This document shows, one piece after another, positions 16,235-23,707 of a stretch of 64,000 nt of DNA. The position numbers were made by a program, and so were the translations under genes. Location: the NCBI RefSeq assembly GCF_011300875.1, contig NZ_CP049862.1, positions 3,162,001 to 3,226,000 of the forward strand. The letters are read 5' to 3'. Numbering within the stretch: the first letter of the stretch is position 1; each line of letters begins with the position of its first letter. Origin of the DNA: Sanguibacter sp. HDW7. Lineage in GTDB: Bacteria; Actinomycetota; Actinomycetes; Actinomycetales; Cellulomonadaceae. The notes beneath the pieces were generated by a model. It searched no databases. It was not told the DNA's origin and saw nothing but the letters and a program-made list of their open reading frames with translations.

Positions 16235-16549
16235 TCACTCCCCCGTCGGCAGCAGCCAGGCCCGCGACACGGTGAGGTCGAGCGTCACAGCAGCGCCTTC
16301 GGCGAGGATCTCGCCGACGCTCGGGTCGGGCACGACGACGACCGTGCCGTACTCGGTCTCGATCTCGTACTCGACGTTCTCCCGTAGAACACGGCCGACA
16401 GCACCCGGCCGTGGTCGCCGACGACGTCGTCCGCCCCACCCGTCACCGCGACGGGTGCGACACGCATCGACTCGGGCCGCACGAGCAGCGTCACGCCGGC
16501 GACGCCGGCGGCGACCCACGCCCACGTCCTGGCCTCCACGCGAGGATCG
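16235..16549 (-). pseudogene. Remnant of sugar/polyamine-type ABC ATPase (TOBE domain) with frameshift
   Basis: About 105 codons of the C-terminal TOBE regulatory domain remain. The first frame reads AGVTLLVRPESMRVAP and continues to GRVLSAVFYG. The next frame resumes with ENVEYEIETEYGTVVVVPDP and ends WLLPTGE. The two join if one G is restored to the GGG run at 16381-16383, so a -1 frameshift is visible. The ATP-binding domain (about 250 aa) that should precede it is absent, replaced 45 bp upstream by the start of a plus-strand gene. It is a degraded fragment and not a working gene. Confidence 0.75.
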
Positions 16550-16593
16550 TACGGGGTCGCTGGCGCGTGCCCGGCCGTCGGTAGGGTGGCCGC

Positions 16594-16956
16594 ATGCCGC
16601 TCTTCCACATCGCCGAGGTCCCTGACTGGCAGGCCGCGCAGGTGTCGGGCGCGTACGAGCGCTCGACGCGGGGCGCATCGCTCGCGGACGTCGGGTTCGT
16701 CCACTGCTCGCTGCGCGACCAGGTGGGGCGCGTCGGGACCTTCATCTATGCCGACGGCGGCGCGGGCGAGCTCGTCGTCCTCGAGCTCGACGACGCGCTC
16801 GTCGCAGCGTCGGGCGCGGACGTGCGGCTCGAGGACGGCGGGACGGGCGAGCTGTTCCCGCACGTGTACGGGCCGCTCGACCCGGCGTGGGTCGTCGCGG
16901 TGCACCCGGTGCGTGCCGGGGGCGGGACGTTCGTGTGGGGTGCCGAGGCGGGCTGA
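16594..16956 (+). CDS. DUF952 family protein
   Basis: A 120-aa DUF952 protein of the ADP-ribosyltransferase-like fold group, function unproven. Family features are the starting LFHIA, the GFVHCSL motif and HVYGPLDPAWVVAV near the C-terminus. No signal or membrane segment. ATG 16594 fits the family N-terminus. It borders the ABC-ATPase remnant, so the boundary may be a recombination point. Confidence 0.88.
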   Translation: MPLFHIAEVPDWQAAQVSGAYERSTRGASLADVGFVHCSLRDQVGRVGTFIYADGGAGELVVLELDDALVAASGADVRLEDGGTGELFPHVYGPLDPAWVVAVHPVRAGGGTFVWGAEAG

Positions 16957-17010
16957 GCCCGCCCGTCGTGACCTGGACGCGACGTGACGTGACTCACGCA
17001 CAGTCAATAC

Positions 17011-17041
17011 TTGACCTTTTCTTGACGTGGGAGCACTCTAG
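17011..17041 (+). promoter_or_regulatory. Promoter with HAIR-like (HspR) inverted repeat
   Basis: CTTGACG (17021-17027), 7 nt, then ACTCTAG (17035-17041) matches 11 of 14 positions of the actinobacterial HAIR element CTTGAGT-N7-ACTCAAG bound by HspR. An overlapping -35 TTGACC at 17011 with an ACTCTA hexamer at 17035-17040 would place the transcript start at or near ATG 17047, giving a leaderless message. CTTGAC occurs twice at an 11-bp interval. Confidence 0.45.
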
Positions 17042-17046
17042 TTCTC

Positions 17047-17373
17047 ATGTTCACCACGACGACCTCCGCAGCGCGCACGGCCGGCCCGGTCCGCACCACG
17101 GCCCGGGTCCGTCGTCCCGCGCACGTCCCGCTCCGCGTCGCCCTCGCGACGGTCCACGTGCTCGACGGCGGCGCGCCCCGTGGCGCGCTCAGCGGCCCCG
17201 CACGTCACGCGCTCGAGAAGCACGCAGGGCTCACGTCCGCGCAGCGCCTCGACCTCTGCTTCCCCGCGGCGCTCCCCCGCGTCTACACCCAGGCCCAGGC
17301 CCGTCGGCTCGCCGACGCGCTCACGGCGGCCGGCGCGACGGTCGCCCTCACGGACACGACGTCCCCCGTCTGA
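17047..17373 (+). CDS. Small basic protein, L7/L12-C-terminal-like pattern
   Basis: A 108-aa protein with a basic, Thr/Arg-rich N-terminal 30 residues. The second half reads LSGPARHALEKHAGLTSAQR and ends QARRLADALTAAGATVAL. That helix-loop-helix-strand pattern recalls the C-terminal domain of ribosomal protein L7/L12, but identity is low and the assignment is tentative. There is no Shine-Dalgarno within 6 nt of ATG 17047, consistent with a leaderless mRNA. A HAIR-like repeat sits at the promoter, suggesting heat or folding stress control. It is followed by a perfect palindrome. Confidence 0.6.
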   Translation: MFTTTTSAARTAGPVRTTARVRRPAHVPLRVALATVHVLDGGAPRGALSGPARHALEKHAGLTSAQRLDLCFPAALPRVYTQAQARRLADALTAAGATVALTDTTSPV

Positions 17374-17382
17374 CGCCCTCCT

Positions 17383-17435
17383 CGACGGATTGACGGCTTC
17401 CGACCATTGAACGGTCGGAAGCCGTCAATCCGTCG
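17383..17435. repeat. Palindrome family D (perfect 23-bp arms)
   Basis: Arms 17383-17405 and 17413-17435 are exact reverse complements around the loop ATTGAAC. It lies in the convergent gap between the L7/L12-like gene and a GNAT gene and could act as a bidirectional terminator. The loop shares ATTGAA with the reverse complement of the B3 loop. Confidence 0.9.
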
Positions 17436-17512
17436 GGAGAGTAGAGGGCGGGGCAGGGGCCAGGGCAGGGGCCGGACGGGGGCAGGGCAGGGCAGGGCCG
17501 GGGGCGTGCGGG

Positions 17513-18007
17513 TCAGCGGACCAGGCGGACGTCGAGGATGTCGTCCCAGCGCTCGATCCGCTTGCTCGCACCGTCGCGCCGGAACCCGTGCCGCGCGTAG
17601 AACGCGAGCGCCCGGTGGTTGAGGTCCGCCGTCCACAGGAACGCCGGCCGGTCACCCAGGGCCGCCTCGACGAGCAGGTCCGCGAGCCCGCTGCCCTTGG
17701 CCTCGTCGAGCAGGTAGAGCATGCCGAGCTCGACATCCCGCGGCGCGTCGTCCTCGTGCGGCGTGCACGCGAGCACGAACCCGACGAGCGTGCCGTCGGC
17801 CCGCTCCGCGACGTGCGCGCCCGGTGCGTCCGTCCCGCCGAGGATCGCCGTCCACATGCGCTCGTGCGCGGGGACGGACAGGCTCGCGAGCAGCTCGTCG
17901 GACAGCATGCCCGGGTACGTCTCGCGCCACGCGCGGACGTGGACGTCCGCGATCGCGGCCGCGTCCTGCGGACGCGCGAGCCGCACGCGCCCCGGGACGA
18001 CGCTCAC
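17513..18007 (-). CDS. GNAT N-acetyltransferase
   Basis: A 164-aa GNAT enzyme. The N-terminus VRLARPQDAAAIADVHVRAW, the beta-4 strand LGMLYLLDEAKGSGLADLLV with an acetyl-CoA-binding loop, and the C-terminal NHRALAFYARHGF are typical of the PhnO/amine acetyltransferase-like group. The acceptor is unknown. The GTG start at 18007 overlaps the stop of the upstream acyltransferase gene by 4 bp, so they form a two-gene operon. Confidence 0.87.
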   Translation of the reverse strand: MSVVPGRVRLARPQDAAAIADVHVRAWRETYPGMLSDELLASLSVPAHERMWTAILGGTDAPGAHVAERADGTLVGFVLACTPHEDDAPRDVELGMLYLLDEAKGSGLADLLVEAALGDRPAFLWTADLNHRALAFYARHGFRRDGASKRIERWDDILDVRLVR

Positions 18008-18693
18008 GCGTCGGGCGTCGTGCCCGCGGAGGTCGAGCCCGACGCGTCGCTGCCGGACGTCGTCGCACCACCGTCGGTCGCCGAGCCCGCCGCCGCACGC
18101 TCCGCGTCCGCGGCATCGAGCGTGTCCTCCTCGCGCAGGCGCGGCTCCGTGCGCAGCGCGGGCCGCACGCCGTGCTTGTCCGCGTAGAACGCACGCACGA
18201 CGTCCATGTCCGCGCGCACGTCACCCGTCGGCACGAACGTCAGGCCGAGACCCGTCGTGCGCGTCGGGTTGTCGACGTAGCCGAGCGTGATCGACAGGCC
18301 CGTGGCCGTCGCGATCCGCAGGAAGCCGGACTTCCAGTAGCTGCCCTTGCCGCGCGTCCCCTCGGGCGTGACGACGAGGTAGAACCTCTCCCCCGCCTCG
18401 AGGCGAGCGACGACGGCGTCGACGAGCCCGGCCGGGTTCGCGCGATCGACGGGGATCCCGCCGAGCGCCCGCATGAACCAGCCGAACGGCGGCGTGAACA
18501 GCGACTTCTTGCCGAAGTACTTCACCGAGATCCCGAGGTCCCACGCGAGCGCGAGCATGAGGATGAAGTCCCAGTTCGACGTGTGCGGCGCGCCGACGAG
18601 CACGCCGACGCCGTCCGTCGGGCGGACCGTGGACCGGTGGTCGTAGCGACCCATCGCGAAGATGGCGCGGGCGAGCAGGCGGCGGAACCTCAT
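18004..18693 (-). CDS. PlsC-like 1-acyl-glycerophosphate acyltransferase family protein
   Basis: A 229-aa membrane-associated acyltransferase-like protein. The catalytic HX4D box is APHTSNWDFI, the acceptor motif is ALGGIPVDRANP and the third block is VVTPEGTRGKGSYWKSGF. These place it among the PlsC superfamily members that resemble the Arabidopsis-type/DUF small acyltransferases. The C-terminal 40 residues are Ala/Ser/Thr/Asp-rich and look disordered. ATG 18693 was chosen; upstream in-frame sequence is the antisense of the next promoter. First gene of an operon with a GNAT gene. Confidence 0.85.
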   Translation of the reverse strand: MRFRRLLARAIFAMGRYDHRSTVRPTDGVGVLVGAPHTSNWDFILMLALAWDLGISVKYFGKKSLFTPPFGWFMRALGGIPVDRANPAGLVDAVVARLEAGERFYLVVTPEGTRGKGSYWKSGFLRIATATGLSITLGYVDNPTRTTGLGLTFVPTGDVRADMDVVRAFYADKHGVRPALRTEPRLREEDTLDAADAERAAAGSATDGGATTSGSDASGSTSAGTTPDA

Positions 18694-18764
18694 GACGCCC
18701 GATGCTACGCGCCGCAGGGCGCCGATCAGCACCCGCAGGCTCGCCGCAGCGCTACCGTCGTCCC

Positions 18765-19733
18765 ATGGAGGACGACGACTCCCGCCCCGTGACGACCGGA
18801 GGCACCCCGTCCGGCGAGGTCCCGGCCGACGCGGCACGCGCGCTCGCGCGTGAGACCCGCGCCCTGCGCACCTCCCTCGCCACGTCGGCGGCCATCGGCG
18901 TCGCCGCGCTGGTCTGGGGCCTGCTCGCGGGCGCGCAGGTGATCGTCTTCGACGGCGTCTACATGATCGCGGGGCTCGCGCTCACGGCCGCGTCGATGCT
19001 CGCGTCGCGCGCCGCGTGGTCGCGACCGTCGCGCCGCTTCCCGTTCGGGAAGCACGCCCTCACGCCCCTCACGGTCGCGATGCAGGGCGCGGCGCTCCTC
19101 GCGACCCTCCTCTACGGCGCGGTCGAGGCCGTCGGCACGATCGTCGCCGGCGGATCCGAGGCGGGCGGCGCGACCGTCCTCGTGTACGGCGTCGCGTCGT
19201 GGGTCGCGGCGATCGTCGTCGGACGCGTGCTCCGCCGGATGGGGGGCGGCTCCGACCTCGTCGAGGTCGAGATCGTCTCGTGGCGCGCGGGCGCGGTCCT
19301 CAGCCTCGTCGTCGCGGCGGGCGGCCTCGTCGCACTGGGGCTCGTGGCGCTCGACCTCACGACGGCGGCGCGCTACGTCGACCCGGCGCTCGTGCTCATC
19401 GCCGTCGCCGTCGTCGTGCGCGACGCGCTCGGGCTCGTGCGCGCCGGCACGCACGAGCTGCTCGAAGGGGCGCCCGCGCCCGACGTGCGCGCCCACATCG
19501 ACGACGTCGTCGTTCGGGTGCGCGAGGCCCACGGCCTGCCCGAGCCGACCGTCCGCGCGACGAAGCTCGGGCGGCGCCTCTACGTCGAGATCGGCTTCGT
19601 CGTCGAACGCGACTGCTGGACGGTCGACGAGGAGGACGCCGTGCGCCTCGACCTCGTGCGCGGCCTCGCGACCCTGCCGTACGAGGTGTGGGAGTCGATC
19701 GACCTCACGACGAGGCCCGAGCTCGCGGACTGA
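18765..19733 (+). CDS. Cation diffusion facilitator (CDF) family transporter
   Basis: A 322-aa membrane protein of the CDF family, which exports divalent metals such as Zn, Fe or Mn against protons. About six membrane segments lie between residues 38 and 215. The first contains FDGVYMIAGLALTAASML, where the conserved Asp and Ser-like positions differ from the usual HSLxD pattern, and R-FPFGKHAL follows as in the family. The cytoplasmic C-terminal domain is present (about 230-322). The start is ATG 18765, divergent from the PlsC-like gene. Confidence 0.87.
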   Translation: MEDDDSRPVTTGGTPSGEVPADAARALARETRALRTSLATSAAIGVAALVWGLLAGAQVIVFDGVYMIAGLALTAASMLASRAAWSRPSRRFPFGKHALTPLTVAMQGAALLATLLYGAVEAVGTIVAGGSEAGGATVLVYGVASWVAAIVVGRVLRRMGGGSDLVEVEIVSWRAGAVLSLVVAAGGLVALGLVALDLTTAARYVDPALVLIAVAVVVRDALGLVRAGTHELLEGAPAPDVRAHIDDVVVRVREAHGLPEPTVRATKLGRRLYVEIGFVVERDCWTVDEEDAVRLDLVRGLATLPYEVWESIDLTTRPELAD

Positions 19734-19736
19734 CGT

Positions 19737-20279
19737 TCAGCCGACGCGCCCCGGCCCTGTCTCCTGCCCCGGCACTGGTTCCTGCTCAGGCGCGGACGCG
19801 AGCACCTCGAAGGTCTCGAGGACGACGGGCGTCGCGGCCGGGTCGAAGACCTCGCCCCGGCCCACGCACAGCTCCCCGAGGTAGTCGAGGTGCGCGGCGC
19901 GCCACGCGTCGTAGGACCCGTCGCCCTCCGCGAGCGCGAACGCCTCGTCGCCGTCGTCGAGCACGCCCACCCGGACGTGCGTCGTCCGCAGGACGTGCAC
20001 GGGCGCGCCGTCACCGTCGACGAGCACCCAGCGGTCCCCGACCTCGGGGACGTGGCCCCGGCCCGCGAGGTAGGAGGTGACGAGGTCGCACGTCGTGCGC
20101 TTGCCCCGCGTGCGGACCCACGCGGCGATCTCGGTCGCGTACGCGGCCGTCACGGCGAAGCGGTCGACGGTCCACGGCCCGTCGGGGTCGCCCGACGCGT
20201 CGAGATACGCGCGCCACAGGCGCGCGGCGGCCGTGAGGTCGGCGGGAGCTGCGGCGTCGGGCGCGACGTCGGGGCTCAT
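19737..20279 (-). CDS. ASCH domain protein
   Basis: A 180-aa ASCH-domain protein. The segment CDLVTSYLAGRGHVPEVGDR, followed by RWVLVDGDGAPVHVLRTTHV, and the AEGDGSYDAWRAAHLDYL helix are typical of this beta-barrel family, which is thought to bind RNA or modified nucleosides. The N-terminal 40 residues hold a short helical part. ATG 20279. It converges with the CDF gene with only 3 bp between stops. Confidence 0.85.
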   Translation of the reverse strand: MSPDVAPDAAAPADLTAAARLWRAYLDASGDPDGPWTVDRFAVTAAYATEIAAWVRTRGKRTTCDLVTSYLAGRGHVPEVGDRWVLVDGDGAPVHVLRTTHVRVGVLDDGDEAFALAEGDGSYDAWRAAHLDYLGELCVGRGEVFDPAATPVVLETFEVLASAPEQEPVPGQETGPGRVG

Positions 20280-20354
20280 GCCCCCATCCTCGCGCGACGC
20301 ACGCCACGCCGGGGCCGCTCACTGCAGGGCGGCGCGGCATGCGACGCTTGCCCG

Positions 20355-21665
20355 ATGCTCACCCTCACGCGCGAGGCCGCCCAGAAGCGCGCGCTCACCG
20401 TCCTCGTCTGCGCCCAGATCCTCTCGGGCGCGGGGCTCGCCGCAGGTATCACGGTCGGTGCGATCCTCGCGGAGGACATCCTCGGCACGACGGCCCTCGC
20501 GGGGCTGCCCACCGCCCTCTTCGCGGCCGGGTCTGCGCTCGCGGCGGTGCTCATCGGCCGCGTCTCGCAGCGGTCGGGACGACGTCCCGGGCTCGCGGCG
20601 GGCTACCTCGGCGGCGCGGTGGGCGCGGTCGGGACGGTCGTCGCGGCGTCGGTCGAGAACGCGCCGTTGCTCTTCGTGTCGCTCTTCGTCTACGGCGCGG
20701 GCTCGGCGACGAACCTCCAGGCCCGGTACGCGGGTGCTGACCTCGCCGAGCCGCACCGGCGCGCGTCGTCGATCTCGACCGTGCTCGTCGCGACGACGCT
20801 CGGCGCGGTCGCGGGCCCCAACCTCGTCGAGCCGACCGGTGTCGTCGCGGAGTCGTTCGGCCTGCCCGCGCTCACGGGACCGTTCCTGCTCGCGGCGCTC
20901 GCGTACGCGGCGGCCGCGCTCGTCCTCGCGACCGCGCTGCGGCCGGACCCGCTCGTGCTCGCGCGGCACCTCGCGACGACGGAGCTCGCAGCCGCGGCCG
21001 CGCCACCGTCCGACGGTGGCGCGTCTGCGTCGGACGTCGTGCCCGACCGCTCAGCAGCGCAGGTGCCCGACGCACCAGCCCCGACCGGGCTCGCAACCCA
21101 CGCCGACGACCGGTCCGGCGTGCGACTCGGCGCGGTCGTCATGGTGACGACACAGATCATCATGGCGGCGGTCATGACGATGACCCCCGTCCACATGAAG
21201 CATCACGGGCACGGGCTCGGCGCGACAGGCCTCGTCATCGGTCTGCACATCGCGGCGATGTACCTGCCGGCGCCGCTCTCGGGGCGGCTCGTCGACCGCT
21301 TCGGGGCTCGTGCGGTCGCACGGCTCGCGGCGCTCACGCTCGTCGGGGCCGCGCTCACCGCGGCGTTCGCGCCGCCGACGTCGCTGCCGCTCGTGGCGCT
21401 CGCGCTCATCCTGCTCGGTCTCGGCTGGAGCCTCGGCCTCGTCTCGGGGACCACCGCGCTCACCGACGCCGTCCCGCTCGCGCAGCGGGCGCGGACGCAG
21501 GGGTCGGTCGACGTCCTCGTGTCGATCGGCGGCGCGGGCGCGGGCATGGCGTCGGGCCTCGTCATGAGCACGTGGAGCTTCGGGACCCTCGGGGTGCTCT
21601 GCGCGGTGCTCGCGATCGCCCTCACGGCGCTGCTCACGCTTCGCGCGACGCCGCGCCCGGCGTGA
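20355..21665 (+). CDS. MFS transporter, 12-helix
   Basis: A 436-aa major facilitator protein. Two sets of six helices flank a hydrophilic central loop (about residues 205-255) rich in Ala, Pro and Asp. The motif GRVSQRSGRRPGL after helix 2 is the cytoplasmic MFS signature and GRLVDRFGARAVA is its counterpart in the second half. The HMKHHGHGLGATG His-cluster in the external loop is notable and could bind metal. Substrate unknown. ATG 20355. Its 3' end abuts an endonuclease-family remnant. Confidence 0.88.
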   Translation: MLTLTREAAQKRALTVLVCAQILSGAGLAAGITVGAILAEDILGTTALAGLPTALFAAGSALAAVLIGRVSQRSGRRPGLAAGYLGGAVGAVGTVVAASVENAPLLFVSLFVYGAGSATNLQARYAGADLAEPHRRASSISTVLVATTLGAVAGPNLVEPTGVVAESFGLPALTGPFLLAALAYAAAALVLATALRPDPLVLARHLATTELAAAAAPPSDGGASASDVVPDRSAAQVPDAPAPTGLATHADDRSGVRLGAVVMVTTQIIMAAVMTMTPVHMKHHGHGLGATGLVIGLHIAAMYLPAPLSGRLVDRFGARAVARLAALTLVGAALTAAFAPPTSLPLVALALILLGLGWSLGLVSGTTALTDAVPLAQRARTQGSVDVLVSIGGAGAGMASGLVMSTWSFGTLGVLCAVLAIALTALLTLRATPRPA

Positions 21666-21947
21666 CGCGTAGCCCCTCGCGACGACGGGCTCGTGGGCGC
21701 CCTCGGGGTGAGGGCCGTTGTCCGAGTTGAGGTCGGCAAGGACGACGATCGGCGCGGTGGGGCATTCCTGTGAGTCGGCGAGCCGCCGCAGGAAGAGGTC
21801 GAGGCCCCCGGCGATCGCCTTGCGCAGCGCCTTGACCTCCGGCGTCTCAGCATTCTCGAGGCACGCAGCCGACCGAGCTGGTTCACCCACGACCACAGGC
21901 TCGTCGGTGGAGGGACGCACCCGAGGAGCGCATGCGACTCTCGACAA
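21666..21947 (-). pseudogene. Fragment of endonuclease/exonuclease/phosphatase-family gene
   Basis: About 90 codons read as the late part of an EEP-domain protein: ALRKAIAGGLDLFLRRLADS, then APIVVLADLNSDNGPHPEGA and EPVVARGYAS. The ADLNSD motif corresponds to the GDFN(S/A) metal-binding element. The domain's N-terminal half and the final His-containing strand are missing, and the frame runs into the antisense of the MFS gene without a stop. The stretch is also somewhat lower in GC than its neighbours. It is most likely a truncated remnant; a short unrelated gene is the alternative. Confidence 0.45.
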
Positions 21948-21992
21948 CGTCGTCAGTCACGGTGAGCCGTCGTGAGTGACCACCGGTGCGGG

Positions 21993-22568
21993 TCAGGGCG
22001 CTCCTGGATCGGCGAGGTCGGGGAGCCGGCCCTCACGCACGCCGTACACGTCGTGAGCGATGCGTCCGCCGACCGCGTCGTCCGCGAGACGGCGCGCACC
22101 GCGTGCCTCCAGGTAGGCGGCAGCGACAGTGGCGTCGGGAAGCGGCTTGCACCAGACACGATCCCCGCGCGGCGTCGCCATCCGCACCTCGATCGCCTCG
22201 CTCCCGGTGCTCGCGACGAGCGCATACCGCCGAGGACGCCACCGTGAGGTGACGACACCGACAGCCAGGACGCAGGTCCGGCGCGCTCGCGCCGGTGACG
22301 GTTCGGGCCACGGGCGCCACCCGGGCGCCCCTGCGGTGAGGTGCGCCTCCGCCCACAACAGGCCTTCGTCGCCGCGAGGCTCGTTCCGCATGACGTAGGC
22401 CTGGTACGCGAAGAAGCCGATCGCGATGAAGATGCCCACAAGCACCACGAGGACGTCGTCCGCTCGAGCTGCTCCGGAGACCAGACCAAAGGCGCCGCCA
22501 TACGGGCCGTATGCGTAGTACGCACCGCGAACCTCAGCGAAGGACCGCACGATCCTGACCGGCCTCAC
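21993..22568 (-). CDS. Hypothetical single-pass membrane protein
   Basis: A 191-aa protein with one strong membrane segment (VLVVLVGIFIAIGFFAYQAY, about residues 39-58), a Tyr/Gly-rich short N-terminus (YYAYGPYGG) and a soluble C-terminal domain with strands such as CVLAVGVVTSRW and YALVASTGSEAIEVRM. I do not recognise the family. The GTG 22568 start is tentative. The gene and the adjoining EEP fragment are less GC-biased than the flanks, suggesting recent acquisition. Confidence 0.6.
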   Translation of the reverse strand: MRPVRIVRSFAEVRGAYYAYGPYGGAFGLVSGAARADDVLVVLVGIFIAIGFFAYQAYVMRNEPRGDEGLLWAEAHLTAGAPGWRPWPEPSPARARRTCVLAVGVVTSRWRPRRYALVASTGSEAIEVRMATPRGDRVWCKPLPDATVAAAYLEARGARRLADDAVGGRIAHDVYGVREGRLPDLADPGAP

Positions 22569-22593
22569 CGCCTTGCCTCTCGCCGTGCGCGGG

Positions 22594-23598
22594 TCACGAT
22601 CCTCCGCCTTCCGCGCTCGCCGCCACGCCCCGCGCCAGCCGGCGCGCGAGGAGCGCGCAGACCGTGAGCTGCAGCTGGTGGTACGCGATGACCGGCAGCG
22701 CGAGGCCCGCCGCGACCGCGGGCGCGAAGAGCACCGTCGACATGGGCAGGCCCGTCGCGGCCGACTTCTTCGAGCCGCACATGAGCAGCGCGATCCGCTC
22801 GGGCCGCGTGAGCCCGAGGCGCCCGCCGCCCCACCACGTGAGGCTGAGCATGATCGCGAGCAGCACCGCGCACACGCCGAGCAGCGCCGCGAGGACGAGC
22901 GGCGTGACGTCGTCCCACGCGCCCGACGTCGAGGCCTCGGACACCGACGTGTAGACGACGAGGAGGATCGTCACGCGGTCCGTCACGCGCGTGAGCCGCG
23001 GGTGCGCGCGCAGCCACGCGCCGACGAAGGGCTGCAGGAGCTGCCCGACGACGAAGGGCGCGAGCAGCATCCCGAGCGCCGGCAGCAGCACGGACCCGGC
23101 GCCGCCCGTGCCGCCCGCGCCGAGCAGCGCGATCGCGAGGACGGGCGTGGCAAGGACGCCGAGGACGTTCGAGACGGTCGCTCCCGTGAGGGCAGCAGGC
23201 ACGTCACCGCGCGCCTCACCCGTGAGGACGACGGACGACTGGACCGTCGACGGCAGGATCGACAGGTAGAGCAGCCCGCGCCGCACCTCGGGCGGCAGGA
23301 CGGCGTCGGGCACGAGCTGCACCGCGAGACCGAGCACCGGGAAGACGAGGAACGTCGCGGCGAGCATCGAGCCCTGGACGCGGATGCGACGCATCGCACG
23401 CAGCAGCTCGCCCGACGGCATGCGCGCGCCGTAGAGCAGGAAGAGCAGGACGACGGCTCCGTCGCGGACGCCGTCGAGCACGTCGCCGACCGCGCCGCGT
23501 GCGGGCAGGAGCAGCCCGAGGGCGAGCAGCCCGAGGATCGACGCCGTGAGCGGGTCGACCCACCGCCGCCACGCCCGAGCACGCTCCCTGAACCCCAC
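22594..23598 (-). CDS. BASS-family (bile acid:sodium symporter-like) transporter
   Basis: A 334-aa membrane protein of the SBF/YfeH-type branch of the bile acid:Na+ symporter superfamily. About ten helices are visible. The family regions FLLYGARMP, LSILPSTVQSSVVLT and LLMCGSKKSAATGLPM, which carry the crossover Na+-binding segments, are intact. Substrates in bacteria are mostly unknown organic anions. GTG 23598. It is followed by the hypothetical membrane protein on the same strand. Confidence 0.88.
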   Translation of the reverse strand: MGFRERARAWRRWVDPLTASILGLLALGLLLPARGAVGDVLDGVRDGAVVLLFLLYGARMPSGELLRAMRRIRVQGSMLAATFLVFPVLGLAVQLVPDAVLPPEVRRGLLYLSILPSTVQSSVVLTGEARGDVPAALTGATVSNVLGVLATPVLAIALLGAGGTGGAGSVLLPALGMLLAPFVVGQLLQPFVGAWLRAHPRLTRVTDRVTILLVVYTSVSEASTSGAWDDVTPLVLAALLGVCAVLLAIMLSLTWWGGGRLGLTRPERIALLMCGSKKSAATGLPMSTVLFAPAVAAGLALPVIAYHQLQLTVCALLARRLARGVAASAEGGGS

Positions 23599-23634
23599 CC
23601 GCCGACCCTATCGCCAGCGCGTCGGGCCATCGGC

Positions 23635-23692
23635 GGGGCCGCGCCGTCCCCCAGCGTCGCCGCGGGGCCGCGCCGTCCCCCAGCGTCGCCGC
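23635..23692. repeat. 29-bp tandem duplication
   Basis: Two exact 29-bp copies (23635-23663 and 23664-23692), starting GGGGCCGCGCCGTCCCCCAG, fill the gap upstream of the BASS gene and downstream of the FtsX operon. The reverse complement of the unit's start also occurs at the end, so the array can fold back. Confidence 0.9.
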
Positions 23693-23707
23693 GGCCCCGC
23701 CCGTTCC

